DNA of 64,000 nucleotides from Sipunculus nudus (GCA_026874595.1 CM049316.1:21041839-21105838); one strand, 5' to 3'; counted from the stretch's first letter, positions 1-9,424 are shown. Translations and numbers: made by a program. The notes: a model not told the origin generated them from the letters alone.

Positions 1-103
1 ACCCAAACACTACTGTACTCCAGAAGAAGATAGAAGAAATCAAAACTGCAAAAGGTAATTCAATCTTTATTTTTATTCCAAATTGTTTTCGCCGACATCA
101 TGT

Positions 104-760
104 AAATGGTTTACCCAGTGTACAGATACACACTAACGGACCGACCCAACCGCTTTTTCTGTTTCAATTCTGAGACGTCCGTACCAGTACAGGTACGGAT
201 TCAAAAACACTTAAGGTATTTGTCGTGTACATCCGGAAAACGATAATCCATTTTTTGTGCGAACTGTAGATGGCGTCCAGTACAGGACTCGCACACTAAC
301 AGACAGACGGAAGTGCTGAGCGCTTTTCCACTTTGAAATCGTCTGTCCCAGTACAGGCACGGAAAAACGACGTATAATGTCTCGTTAGGTGAATCCCACA
401 AAGGATAATCCAGCTTCCTGCGTTGGCCCAATGTGTCGTCCAGTACAGGACACACACTAACAGTCTGACGGAAACGCTCGGTCATTTTTCCCCCTGTTTT
501 GTAAGCGTCCGTACCAGTACAGGTACAGATTCGACAATTGATGTTTGGTCGAGTAAATCTGAAAAACGAAATTCCAGTTTATGGTGAACTCCAATGTGGC
601 GTCCAGTACAGGACACGTACACTCACTAACAAAAGCGCTCTGTTTTGATCACCTTATATAGACGTCCGTACCAGTACAGGTACGGAAACTGATTTACGTA
701 ATAAAACCTTCTCATATATTCCACGAACCTAAATGTGGCGTCCAGTACAGGACACAGACA
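104..760. repeat. Array of alternating palindromic sites
   Basis: Eight copies of the core CCAGTACAGG lie at 184, 277, 348, 440, 514, 603, 671 and 742. They alternate between two dyads. Type A is CCGTACC-AGTACA-GGTACGG (184, 348, 514, 671, the second and third imperfect). Type B is GTCC-AGTACA-GGAC (277, 440, 603, 742). A-to-A spacing is 164, 166 and 157 bases, so this is a higher-order tandem repeat with two dyads per unit. A decayed B-like site is at about 111. Type B is usually followed by an ACACTAAC-like stretch. Regular dyads next to a promoter suggest binding sites for a dimeric protein (origin or enhancer), which is inference. I see no gene here; reading frames across it merely follow the repeat. 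Confidence 0.85.
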
Positions 761-779
761 AAATATTGCCAAGTCCATA

Positions 780-1510
780 TCCGTTTTTCGCTCTGGTTAT
801 GGTATCGTTCAGTGCTGCTGCTGCTCACGTTAGCCCGTTTGGTCTCCAACGAGACCAATTGCACTGTTGCCAAACGTCTCCTTATATACATAATTCCGCC
901 TGTGACGTCATTCTATCAGACTCCATCACCTGCATCTGGTAGATACACAGTGTGTTTCCGGAATGTATATTCAACATGATATATATATATATATGTATAT
1001 TATGTCTTTTTCGATATTGATAATACGTTTAGCATGTTGGCTAGGTACCAGTGATTCTGCATTGGATGTACCATATGTTCCTATAGAAGCACCCGTTCAT
1101 GGCTCCTGTACTACAGGCACAATATTATATGTTTGATGTTCATGTTGCTTTGTCCATGTTGCTTTAGATTGTTTATGTAATTGTATATGTACCAGTATTC
1201 AGTTGTTGTTGTAATACATGTTACAGTCATGAGGGGGGGGGGGGCCTCGGTGACGGGACTGGTATACAACACTTGTAACAGTAACAGTCGGTGCAAATTA
1301 TGTTTCTAGGAGTTACTGTATGTCCCATGGCAATATGTGTGCATGTCAATCTTTCGTACCATGTACATAACAGAACAGACAGCAGATACGATAAACACTG
1401 CGTTTCGGTTTTTTTATGTATCATAAGGTGGGACCTGCATCAGATGCATCATTTGTGCAAGGCATCTCCGGTCTTGTTGCGTCCTGCCCCCCCTCTCCTT
1501 TTTTTTTTTT
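780..1510. repeat. Diverged duplicate of 18440-19160
   Basis: The order of landmarks matches that of 18440-19160: a CTG-rich stretch, GCACTGTTGC, CCTTATATAC, GTGACGTCA, TTCCGGAATGT, a TATATA tract, CATCAGATGCA and a C-run followed by a T-run (1486-1511 here, 19129-19150 there). The two copies are clearly diverged and differ in spacing. This 730-base stretch holds no convincing gene; it contains a 14-base G-run near 1231. The C/T tract lies about 100 bases before the splice acceptor of the next gene. Confidence 0.55.
858..910 (-). promoter_or_regulatory. Minus-strand core promoter: CRE, TATA and shared downstream motif
   Basis: Read on the minus strand, TGACGTCA (903-910) is followed by TATATAAG (891-898) and then GCAACAGTGCAAT (858-870). 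The same three elements in the same order are found at 18510-18562 upstream of a minus-strand gene. It would drive transcription leftward into the palindrome array, where no gene is recognised. The product may be non-coding or lie beyond the window edge. Confidence 0.6.
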
Positions 1511-1613
1511 AAATGATTTTACACTCTCTCCAAGTACAAGGGGAGATGTATTTCGCTTGGACAGTTAGCGTTGCGCTGACAGTAAAGGTGGATTTTGCGC
1601 TCGTTTCAGACCA

Positions 1614-2267
1614 ATGATGCTGAGTGAAAAGACAAAAATAAACCCTGTGTACAATCCTAAACCACTGTACACAATGACAAAGGAATACTTATGCGAGCGG
1701 TACAACCCGCAGATATTTTGGTTGACCGTGCCGGACATAATATTAGACGAGTTGATAGAAACAGCTTCGACGACTCAATTTTGCAGGAAGTGCAACGCTA
1801 AGTGCACCGGCCATGAATTCATACGCGACATGTGCAAGGAGCCTCCCGTGCTGAGGTGCACAAAGTGCAAGGTCATAACGAGAGATATGCGTTTGCACGC
1901 GTCGTTTCACCGAGACGTCGACCTCGAACAATATAAGACAATATCCGAGTGGCCCGACATGATTTGCTGGGTGCACAGAGGTGCCCTTTACGTGTCCAGG
2001 TATTGGGGACCGACCCGGCCTCACGAGATCATACAGCAGCTGTGGTGCCGTGTAGACTTGCCCGACAAATCAAAGGACGTGAACAGACTTGTCAAACAGG
2101 GGAACTGTGTTTGTGCAACAGTACCTTGGCAGTTTGGTGTTTATGAGGCATATACAGATGGTGGTATGAGTGCACGAAGGAGGGTGACATGTCGACGGCC
2201 TCCGAAAGAATATTTCGGTGAAAGGGGGATAAAGCGCGCCAGATTACGCGTTAACCCTTTACAATAA
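1614..2267 (+). CDS. Cys-rich zinc-binding-like orphan protein, 217 aa
   Basis: I do not recognise the family. Around residues 55-90 there is a Cys/His cluster, CRKCNAKCTGH followed by RCTKCK, which has the spacing of a zinc-ribbon or treble-clef site. The middle is rich in Trp and aromatic residues, and the C-terminus is strongly basic (RRRVTCRR, then GIKRARLR), suggesting nucleic-acid binding or nuclear location. The ATG at 1614 is chosen because a splice acceptor, CGTTTCAG, ends 4 bases before it, so the first intron probably lies in the 5' UTR. The TAA stop (2265-2267) sits inside an AATAAA signal (2263-2268), a compact arrangement typical of viral genes. The next gene follows on the same strand. 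Confidence 0.75.
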   Translation: MMLSEKTKINPVYNPKPLYTMTKEYLCERYNPQIFWLTVPDIILDELIETASTTQFCRKCNAKCTGHEFIRDMCKEPPVLRCTKCKVITRDMRLHASFHRDVDLEQYKTISEWPDMICWVHRGALYVSRYWGPTRPHEIIQQLWCRVDLPDKSKDVNRLVKQGNCVCATVPWQFGVYEAYTDGGMSARRRVTCRRPPKEYFGERGIKRARLRVNPLQ

Positions 2268-2268
2268 A
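2263..2268 (+). terminator. AATAAA polyadenylation signal overlapping a stop codon
   Basis: The canonical hexamer overlaps the stop codon of the 217-residue Cys-rich gene. Confidence 0.6.
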
Positions 2269-2426
2269 CATTTTCTGGAATAGGAGGTGCCGCGTGTATA
2301 TATTTTGTAAAATGAAGAACCATATGTGGTACGAGCAGCAACTGTATGAACATGTGTTATAACCATATTTGGAAAGGTGACGATGGACAATTGATTGAAG
2401 ATATGTCATTGTTTTGTTTTTTCTAG

Positions 2427-2471
2427 AGCAGAGATTGCATCAACAAACATCGACCCGCAGACACCGCTGAT
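2427..2471 (+). other. Putative 5' UTR exon of the retropepsin-like gene
   Basis: A 45-base segment lies between an acceptor (TTTTTTCTAG, ending 2426) and a strong donor (GTAAGTATG from 2472). The next acceptor, TTCGTTTGTAG, ends at 2939, just before the ATG at 2944. The segment has no ATG, so it is best read as an untranslated exon. Otherwise 2268-2943 is AT-rich and holds no gene; a GA run is at 2880-2896. Confidence 0.45.
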
Positions 2472-2943
2472 GTAAGTATGCACATTTGACATTTTTACAT
2501 GTGTACGGTTTGTGGTTGTTTTATGTTTTCAATCAGAATATAATGATCGGGTACAAATGGGCTGATAACGAGACGGAATGGCAGACGAAGGAACGCACAT
2601 CTGACAACAATTAATTATTGTAGTTTTTTAGTCTGCGTCCCTGTACTGGGCCGTAATAATGATATGTTTTTTGATGTGAAAGAAAAGCTTGTATAATTAT
2701 ATTATGTATCTGATATATGTATCTGATATTGTTGCATAATCAGTTTATGTGATTAACCAATTACCACTGGCTCGTGGTAACCTCCAGTTATGGTATATAC
2801 GTGTGATAAACAGGGATTAACGTCAGTAAAAAATTAATGCATGGCATGCATATCTTCTCTATCCTATTTAAATGAGACATAGAGAGAGAGAGAGAGAATT
2901 TGTATGATCTGTTTATGAGAGTTTGTGTTTCGTTTGTAGAAAG

Positions 2944-3396
2944 ATGACATACTACAACGTAACTGTGGATGGCATCGGGTGCAAGCATTTCATCCTGGAC
3001 ACAGAGAGTCCAATCTCTATGGTTGATATGAAGATGGTTTTACCAATGAACTTGTGGTACACCCCGATGTGGGACGACATTCTGCACAAACCACTATTAG
3101 TGCGAGAGCCGTGCAGAGCTTGTGGGGGTGCCCACAGAGGGGCCGCAGTACACCAATATAAAAAAAGACACGTACAAGTGCTCTTCGAGGACGCACTGGG
3201 GCAATGTTTCTATAATAAGGTGGATATGAATATTGTATATGACTGGAAATTCCCCAGTGCGTCGGGTGTACTGGGGAGGGATTTCATTGGTAAATTTATT
3301 TTCACCCCGCATGTGAAAAAACCTACATTACACCAAAAACGTAAATTCACAGAGCGTTGCCAGCATGTGTGGGGGGTGATTGAAAATTGGGGGTGA
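2944..3396 (+). CDS. Retropepsin-like aspartic-protease-fold protein with altered active site
   Basis: The 150-residue product has the layout of a single-domain retroviral-type aspartic protease. A beta-strand start (YYNVTVDGIGC) leads into an active-site-like loop, FILDTESPISMVD, and the C-terminal half has GVLGRDFIGKF, matching the hydrophobic-Gly plus (I/L)LGxDF signature of retropepsins. The catalytic triad is DTE instead of DTG or DSG, so the Asp is present but the invariant Gly is lost, and proteolysis is doubtful. A CxxC/H insert (CRACGGAH) sits where the flap should be. The start is set by a splice acceptor 4 bases upstream. AATAAA at 4073 is the likely end. The 3' half is duplicated at 3550-3813. 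The assignment is by motif and needs structure prediction. Confidence 0.6.
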   Translation: MTYYNVTVDGIGCKHFILDTESPISMVDMKMVLPMNLWYTPMWDDILHKPLLVREPCRACGGAHRGAAVHQYKKRHVQVLFEDALGQCFYNKVDMNIVYDWKFPSASGVLGRDFIGKFIFTPHVKKPTLHQKRKFTERCQHVWGVIENWG

Positions 3397-3549
3397 AGTG
3401 TAAAAAACAAACTTGTAAAATATGATAAACTGTAATTGAACATTGGGTTGGATATGTAAATAGACTTTGTAAAAACTTTGTAAACTTTAATTGAACATTT
3501 CAAATTGGTTGTATATATCATTTCTATATAAATATTGTACAGGTGTAAC

Positions 3550-3813
3550 ATGTATATATTACAGTGTATCCGTATAAAAAAAAGACACATACAAGTGCTC
3601 TTCGAGGACGCACTGGGGAAATGTTTCTATAATAAGGTGGATATGAATATTGTATATGACTGGAAATTCCCCAGTGCGTCGGGTGTACTGGGGAGGGATT
3701 TTATTGGTAAATTTATCTTCACCCCGCATGTGAAAAGACCTACATTGCACCAAAAATGTAAATTCACAGAACGTTGCCCGGAATTATGGGGGGTGATTGA
3801 AAATTTGGGTTAA
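3550..3813 (+). pseudogene. Partial duplicate of the retropepsin-like gene
   Basis: From about 3577 the sequence repeats 3157-3396 with few changes, covering the flap-to-C-terminus half including GVLGRDFIGKF. The N-terminal half with the active-site loop is absent. An ATG at 3550 keeps the frame open, and TATATATTACAG just before the homology could instead be a splice acceptor, making it an alternative last exon of the parent gene. Flanking 3' UTR sequence (TTGGGTTGGA and TTTAATTGAA) is also repeated at 3436-3500 and 3845-3930. It could be a duplication relic, a truncated paralogue or an alternative exon. Confidence 0.55.
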
Positions 3814-4072
3814 AGTGTAAAAAAAAAATTATGAACTGTGGTAAACTTTAATTGAAATTGGGTTGGAAATGTAAATAAACTTTGTAAAAACATGGAAAAC
3901 TGTAATTGAAAATTGGGGTTGATAATACCAAAAACGTATTTAAAATTGGTAAACGTTTCATCTCCTGTACAATGAAACGTTCAATATTTCAAATGTTTTG
4001 TATATGTCATATTTTATAGCTTTTTCTGTATATATTGTATACACCAGATCTGTGTATCTGTTATGTTATCAG

Positions 4073-4078
4073 AATAAA
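4073..4078 (+). terminator. AATAAA polyadenylation signal
   Basis: A canonical hexamer lies downstream of the retropepsin-like gene and its partial duplicate. A second one is at 3874-3879. Confidence 0.45.
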
Positions 4079-4264
4079 GGTCATTGTATATTTGATACAG
4101 GGTATGTTATTTTGTTTACGTGTGTGTAAATGGACAATCCTTTTAACATGTGGTTGATGCTGAAGGAATCCAAAGGGCCGGCGGCGGGCTGGCAGACGCC
4201 CTTGGGTTTCTTCACCATCACCACAGATCACCAAGCAAGCAGCAATTATCCAAGACGTCTAAAA

Positions 4265-4324
4265 GATGACAAGAAAGCTGGAGCTGGTGGGCGGGCGGGC
4301 AGATGCTCCGGCTTTCTTGTCATC
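4265..4324 (+). other. 20-bp hairpin with G-rich loop
   Basis: The arms 4265-4284 (GATGACAAGAAAGCTGGAGC) and 4305-4324 are reverse complements with one mismatch, around a 20-base loop of GGGC repeats. It lies in a probable 5' UTR exon upstream of the CARD-RING gene. Its size would suit a precursor-microRNA-like or translational-control hairpin, but no processing is shown. A short frame, 4130-4384, crosses it and is not supported as a gene. Confidence 0.5.
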
Positions 4325-4404
4325 TCTCAAAAAGAACCCAGAACGAGTGTCGGAGTGATGGTCCCCGCCGCTCTCACCGGCTGAAACCATCGCCGAATGT
4401 TCAG

Positions 4405-4696
4405 GTATGCTGTTTTTTTTTTGCAGTGCATGTACGTTTTTAATCAGGATATGAAGTCATGTTTGTGTACAAAATATATCTTCTAAGATACGTACAGCGC
4501 TGTCGGTGTGTTTCTGTTGTAAAGAAACAGTACTTATGTTTTATCTTAGTTTGTATTGACTTGTCATCTGTTCTCTTCTGTTTACGTATGATGCTATGTC
4601 ATCACAGGCAACATCACACATACATACCATGTACACCCCCCCCCCCCCTCTTCTTTTGCCATAACACGTCTCATGTGTATTTCCTTATCATTTCAG
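4405..4696 (+). other. Putative 5' UTR intron of the CARD-RING gene
   Basis: The donor TTCAG/GTATGC is at 4404/4405 and the acceptor ATCATTTCAG ends at 4696, leaving the ATG 4 bases into the next exon. It contains a C-run/T-run tract (about 4636-4655) similar to those at 1486 and 6884, which also precede acceptors. 3814-4404 otherwise holds 3' UTR-like AT-rich sequence and the hairpin. Confidence 0.5.
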
Positions 4697-4700
4697 AGCG

Positions 4701-6870
4701 ATGGAACAGACTGAACATTCCGACAGTTCGTCCATAGAAGAGGAGGACGTTATATACATCGGCACCGAACGCCAGCGGAACGAGTCGGAAGCGTTAAGCA
4801 TCAGAGGCTTGTTTCTGAACTACATGGAGGTTGAAGATGCTCTGAGCCTCCGTGTTGATCTCCTCGCTTTAGCCACAGACGTCAATCTGATAGATCTGCC
4901 TACGCTGCTGCCACACAGGGATGACCTCAAGTACGTGCAGTCGTATAGGGAAAGTGGAAAATCGGAAGCGCGCTCCATTACCACTGCTTTATACGTGAAC
5001 TGTTCTTTGTTCAATGTAAACATATTGGAGCTATACCACAGGCTCTTCCAAAGAGGCATGTCCGACGCATGTGCCCTGTTAAGCGAGGTATTTGAAATCG
5101 GCATATTACAAGACTGTTTCAACAATGTGGTCCCGCACCGTTACTACCCGATCGTGTTGGTGTCTGATGACGATGAACACATCATGCGGTTTACACAGTG
5201 TGAAGAAGAACAATTCATGCCGGGAGACGGATACAATGACGTAACACGTCCTGAGCCGCATGCGCAGCAAGAAGGAGGGGCGGAAAATGCAGACCAAGCG
5301 GACGAGGGTGAGGAAGGTTTGGATGCGCGGGAGGTTTCAATAGAACGTGAATACTAACGCGTACGTGAGGCTGTTTTAGCGTATATCGAGAAAGACGTTT
5401 GGTATGAGCCGGAGTTCAGGATCGCATACACCCTGTTTGATGCCACACAATGGGACAGCTTGGTGGCCGACCTGGTCGGAAGTATACGTTTAACTAGGCT
5501 TTTAATGAAATTACTAAAAAAACACGGTATGATAGACGCCTCCTTGAGCAAAACTGAAGTCGAAGACATCTATAAGAAACAGGACGTCCGACGCGTGCTC
5601 GGTCATATCTATCGCCCTGGGGAGACAACACGGAGGAAAGCATTTAAACGCCTGTTACTCCTGAGGTTTTGCGTCCAGGTGGCGAGGCAGACAGATGCCG
5701 ATAGGTGTCTCCGGGATTTCCTGCCGGCAGAGATGGACTTTAATCAACCAGGTCGTGTTTCAGGGATCACCGGTTCACATAAATGCAACGTAGCGTTGCA
5801 CCCTGACATGAATTGGAATGGCCGCTTTCCCAGGAGAAAAAGGCGATATACCACAAGGCCGTCATCACCCGCCCCGTCTTCGACCTCGTCACAATCGCGT
5901 ACTGAGAGCCCGTTTGATGCAGGTCGGGAATTATTGCAGTTGATGAATTCCATAACAGCAACCAACCCGCCCCAAAATGTCGCTGACGACACAGACGCCT
6001 CTGATCCATTGACTTCTGAACGTCGACCTCCCGTGGACCCTGCGCCTCCATCGGAACATGATACATCAACCCAGGGAGGTCAGACCCGATCTGATAACAT
6101 TTTGCCTGCACCCAAAAGGTTAAAGCTTCGACACGTCAGGACGGGCGCCACCGAAGCAGCGATGTTTCCTCCATATACGGGTGGCAATGCGGAAACAGTT
6201 TCGGCAGCACCTGACACATCAATCCGTTCGGCGACAGTTTCTACTTGCAGAGGTTCGGCAAACGTTTCAGATCCAGGCGTTGTCGTTTCCAGTGTGGAGG
6301 AGCAGCTCGCACACGCTCAGACCATGATTGCCCAGCTTCAAAGTAATGAAAGGGATGCCCAGGAAAGGCTAAGTCGCTTCCGGTGTCCAATTTGTTTGGA
6401 GAACACCGTGGACTGTTTCCTAAAAAAATGCGGACACATGTTTTGTCACAGATGTATAATGGCGGTGTTCTCCTACAATGAAAATAGAAACGGCTTTCAA
6501 GCGTTGATAAATCGCTTGCGCGACAACATGTTCCGTTCCACGTCCCGTTCCACGTCCCGCGAGGAGGTCCATTGTCCGACATGCAGGGTACCCAACAAAC
6601 GCACTGATGTGGTGAAGATATACATCTGGTGGGTGGCGTGTCGTTTTGTAATATGTTTTGACCGTCCATCTGTCTGTATGTATGTTGGTGTTAATATACT
6701 TGTTGTATATTGATATATATATATGAATATATATAAATATATATATATAAACAATATATATATGTTGTAATATGATAGTGTTGTGTCGTTATACATATGT
6801 GTTTATTTATTTCAGGGTCAAATGGGACATTCCATCCGAGCATCTGGCAATGTTTCACATGTTTGCATGA
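4701..6870 (+). CDS. Spliced protein with two CARD-like domains and a C-terminal RING
   Basis: The model is 4701-5307, 5380-6628 and 6816-6870, which join in frame as 636 codons. Residues about 35-140 and 205-290 look like CARD/death-fold helical domains (LRVDLLALATDVN; LMKLLKKHGMIDASL). The middle is Ser/Pro/Thr-rich with a basic patch (PKRLKLR). Near the C-terminus is a C3HC4 RING (CPICLE, CGHMFCHRC, CPTC). An in-frame TAA at 5355-5357 would end the first part, but it lies inside a 72-base intron: donor GAGG/GTGAGG, branch site TACTAAC (5352-5358), acceptor CTGTTTTAG, both phases agreeing. The last intron is less certain, and unspliced reading adds about 28 residues. Likely a death-fold-targeted ubiquitin ligase. 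The first CARD is the weaker call. Confidence 0.7.
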
Positions 6871-6951
6871 TTTGCTGCCCCCCCCCCTCACAGGTTTTGT
6901 TCTTCTTCTTATACAAGTGTACTTTTACATTATCATTTGCTTATGTTCCAG

Positions 6952-7260
6952 ATGAACCCAAAAGCGATATGCAGATGCTACATGTCAACGCGAAGAGAGG
7001 GGCTGAAAGTATGCATTCGGTTAGACGGCCGAATTGATAAATGCCTTAAAGTGAGACTGGAGCGTATACAGTCACCTTGCCGGATTGACAAATGCCTGAG
7101 AGTGAGTCTGGAGCGTGTACGGGCACCCGGTACAAAAAAACACAATCATACATCCGAGCGACAGTTCATGTTCACATCTGATATGCAACGGAAAATTCAT
7201 CCAAAGCTGCGCTGGAAGCCTGCAGAGTTGTTAGGTTTTCTTATAAACCTGTACCCGTGA
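6952..7260 (+). CDS. Small basic protein or 3' exon, 102 aa
   Basis: I do not recognise this. The ATG follows an acceptor-like TTATGTTCCAG directly. The product is basic and has an internal repeat of about 16 residues (RIDKCLKVRLERI, then RIDKCLRVSLERV). Joining it to the preceding CARD-RING exons gives an immediate stop, so it is either a separate gene or 3' UTR sequence of that gene. No strong promoter or AATAAA is nearby. Confidence 0.3.
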   Translation: MNPKAICRCYMSTRREGLKVCIRLDGRIDKCLKVRLERIQSPCRIDKCLRVSLERVRAPGTKKHNHTSERQFMFTSDMQRKIHPKLRWKPAELLGFLINLYP

Positions 7261-7330
7261 CCATTTCCACGCACGTTGTACAAACAACATTTTATCGAAA
7301 AGGTACATATATATATATTTATTATATATA

Positions 7331-7391
7331 TATTGTGGAACAATTCGCTGTCGTCTGTCACGCTTATGTATATTGTGGGACAATTCGCTGT
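7331..7391 (+). repeat. Direct repeat, two 21-base copies
   Basis: TATTGTGGAACAATTCGCTGT (7331-7351) and a one-mismatch copy (7371-7391) are 40 bases apart. The stretch 7261-8141 holds this, AT-rich runs and the next minisatellite, and no supported gene. Confidence 0.7.
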
Positions 7392-7850
7392 GACTACATA
7401 TGACCTTTATGACATTTGCACGCTTGCCATGTATGTTTATCGATGATATGAAATATATCTGATATATGTAAACCTGTATAAATGTAAATTGTTTAAGTGA
7501 ACGGAATATATTTATGTATACCTGACAACATGTCTCATTATTCATTTCATGTTTCCGTGTGTATGCAGATGTATGTGTGTGCGTTTATGTGTAAAATGTG
7601 CTTTGCTTGCGGTGTGTTGGGATATGTTTTACGATCGCCCTCATCACCTGAAGAAATATTAGAAGATTACCAATCCTTTGTGCAGATATATACGTGTGTG
7701 CTTATATGTAAATGTGTGGTTTTGTAAGCTGGTGTACAGTGTACGTTGTTATAGTCCACATAGCCTCAGGAAATATGAAAACGTACCCGGCCTTAATATC
7801 AGACTTTGAACGACACTATCCCTTTGAAAAAAAAATTGTAACACGAGGAA

Positions 7851-7918
7851 GACAGACATCCAACATACGCTAAAGACAGACATCCAACATACGTGAAAGA
7901 CATACATCCAACATATGG
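7851..7918 (+). repeat. 24-base minisatellite, three copies
   Basis: GACAGACATCCAACATACGC recurs at 7851, 7875 and 7899 with small changes. A TATA-like CTATATAAA follows at about 7981, but no gene for it is visible. Confidence 0.75.
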
Positions 7919-8141
7919 TTTTAAAACAAAAAATAAAAACATCGGCAAGGGTGCATATACTGCCATCTGGCGGTGACTGTGCTATATAAACAGACACGAC
8001 ACGCAAAGTAGATATAACGCAACAAATAAGTAATGCCGAGTGGATTGTCTGTTATGAACACGAACAACTGACGTGATAGACAAAACTTACACAAAGAAAA
8101 TTGTATAGATGACAAACAGATGGAGAAAAATGTATCATGAA

Positions 8142-8213
8142 GGTGCTGGCGGGATTCGAACCCACAACCCCTGGCTTCGGAAACCAGTGCTCTATCCATT
8201 GAGCCACAACACC
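8142..8213 (-). tRNA. tRNA-Arg, anticodon CCG
   Basis: The 72-base minus-strand sequence folds as a full cloverleaf. The 7-bp acceptor stem is GGTGTTG with CAGCACC. The D arm has GCTC/GAGC. The anticodon stem CTGGT/GCCAG encloses loop TTCCGAA, giving anticodon CCG. The T arm is GTGGG/CCCGC with TTCGAAT. The internal Pol III A box (TGGCTCAATGG) and B box (GGTTCGAATCC) are intact. No intron and no encoded CCA. It stands alone between repeats; it may be a host gene, a captured copy or a tRNA-derived repeat. Confidence 0.85.
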
Positions 8214-8467
8214 CACATCAATGTGCTCACACATGACGTAACATGTACATACGGCTGGCTGACGAAACCAGAAGGTTATAAATGTTTATGTTAAAATAAC
8301 AATCAACTGCGCACATTTCTTACAGCGACAATGTTCCGGATTTGGGAAGACGGGGGGAGAGGGGAAAGGGGGGGGGGGCAAGTGTGAAACGGAAGACGCC
8401 GAGAGAAGGAGTTGTTATGTAACAATCATAATCATAAACAACAAACACACCTACACATTCATGTCCG

Positions 8468-8473
8468 TTTATT
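8468..8473 (-). terminator. AATAAA signal (minus strand)
   Basis: TTTATT on the plus strand about 100 bases beyond the stop of the Cys-rich gene at 8574-9122. Between this and tRNA-Arg lie a G-run (about 8370) and a 21-base A-run (8511-8531), with no gene. Confidence 0.45.
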
Positions 8474-8573
8474 TGAACTTTGCCTGATGTAAGCTGTGTA
8501 TTCCCCAAGCCAAAAAAAAAAAAAAAAAAAACGGATCGACATATTCATCTTTCTCCCGCAAACCAGGTGCCGT

Positions 8574-9122
8574 TTATAACAACGGATACACCCCTCCCTT
8601 GTAAAAGGGGCGCTCAATGTCCAACTCTGACCTCCAGTCTATGAACAAACATGTGACCCGATGTTTGACCTTTGACCACGGTGTAAAATCCACATCTGGC
8701 AATATTATCTGCAATTCCGCCATCAGCGACTCCATCAAATGCCATCGCGCCATTGGCGCATTTGACACGAAATCTGCGAAATCATGAAATGTCTCCACAT
8801 CGTTGCCGCAATTTACAGGCAGGTACTTCTCCATAAAGGGAGCTATTGCATCCTGTTTGTCCAGTTCGTCATATAGCTGAACAGAACGTTCACACGAGAA
8901 AGCGTCTTCAAAACGTTCACTCATGTCATATGTTGTTTCCAATGAACAGTCACAGCAGTGGCCATCCACGCCTTTACAATCACTGTCACAATCGCATGTC
9001 ACGTGAAGCAAGCACTTGCATTTATCACAGTATACATCGTTGCTACTTTGACATGGACCTTTTGTGACACATGCATCCATGGTTCCTTCGTCCATGTACA
9101 GGAGTCCGTCACACAGCCCCAT
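8574..9122 (-). CDS. Cys-rich orphan protein, 182 aa
   Basis: I do not recognise the family. The N-terminal 60 residues hold a dense Cys cluster (CDKCKCLLHVTCDCDSDC, then HCCDC) likely to bind two or more zinc ions. The rest is acidic and helical, with a segment resembling a small helical bundle. The ATG at 9122 is the first in frame; upstream codons remain open for a few residues without an ATG. A Cys cluster of similar style is seen in the 115-residue protein at 43106. 9123-9412 upstream holds only G-rich and AT-rich sequence. Confidence 0.6.
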   Translation of the reverse strand: MGLCDGLLYMDEGTMDACVTKGPCQSSNDVYCDKCKCLLHVTCDCDSDCKGVDGHCCDCSLETTYDMSERFEDAFSCERSVQLYDELDKQDAIAPFMEKYLPVNCGNDVETFHDFADFVSNAPMARWHLMESLMAELQIILPDVDFTPWSKVKHRVTCLFIDWRSELDIERPFYKGGVYPLL

Positions 9123-9424
9123 ACACAAGTATCTATCATCAGTACAAATAGATACACGTTCACATCGTCACGTCGCTTCATCGTATTTATCATCATCATT
9201 GCAGTGAGAAAGTTTGTGTGATATGAGGCGGGCGACCAGTCGGTGAATGCAAGATTGTTATAACGGAAGGGGGCAAAAGGGGGGGAAGGGAGGGGGAGGT
9301 GGTGGTAGTGGCAGAATCCATATTTTGTGACACGAGGACAACCGTCTCACACATTCATTAACACGTATACGTGTAGACGAGAATGACACATATGTAACAT
9401 GTACCATAAACGTTTATTTCAGGT

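Noticed and set aside
201-485. Minus-strand frame of 94 codons in the dyad array
   Set aside because: It follows the tandem repeat, has an unrecognised repetitive product and no start context; the repeat explains it.
4130-4384. Frame of 84 codons across the hairpin
   Set aside because: No motif; crosses a strong hairpin and ends just before a donor, fitting a leader exon better than a gene.
5355-5357. Premature stop or readthrough codon in the CARD-RING gene
   Set aside because: A phase-consistent intron with branch site and acceptor removes it, so readthrough is not needed.
7497-7727. Frame of 76 codons, Cys/Val-rich
   Set aside because: No ATG at its start, no motif and no regulatory context.
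8109-8294. Short frames on both strands across tRNA-Arg
   Set aside because: They are explained by the tRNA gene.
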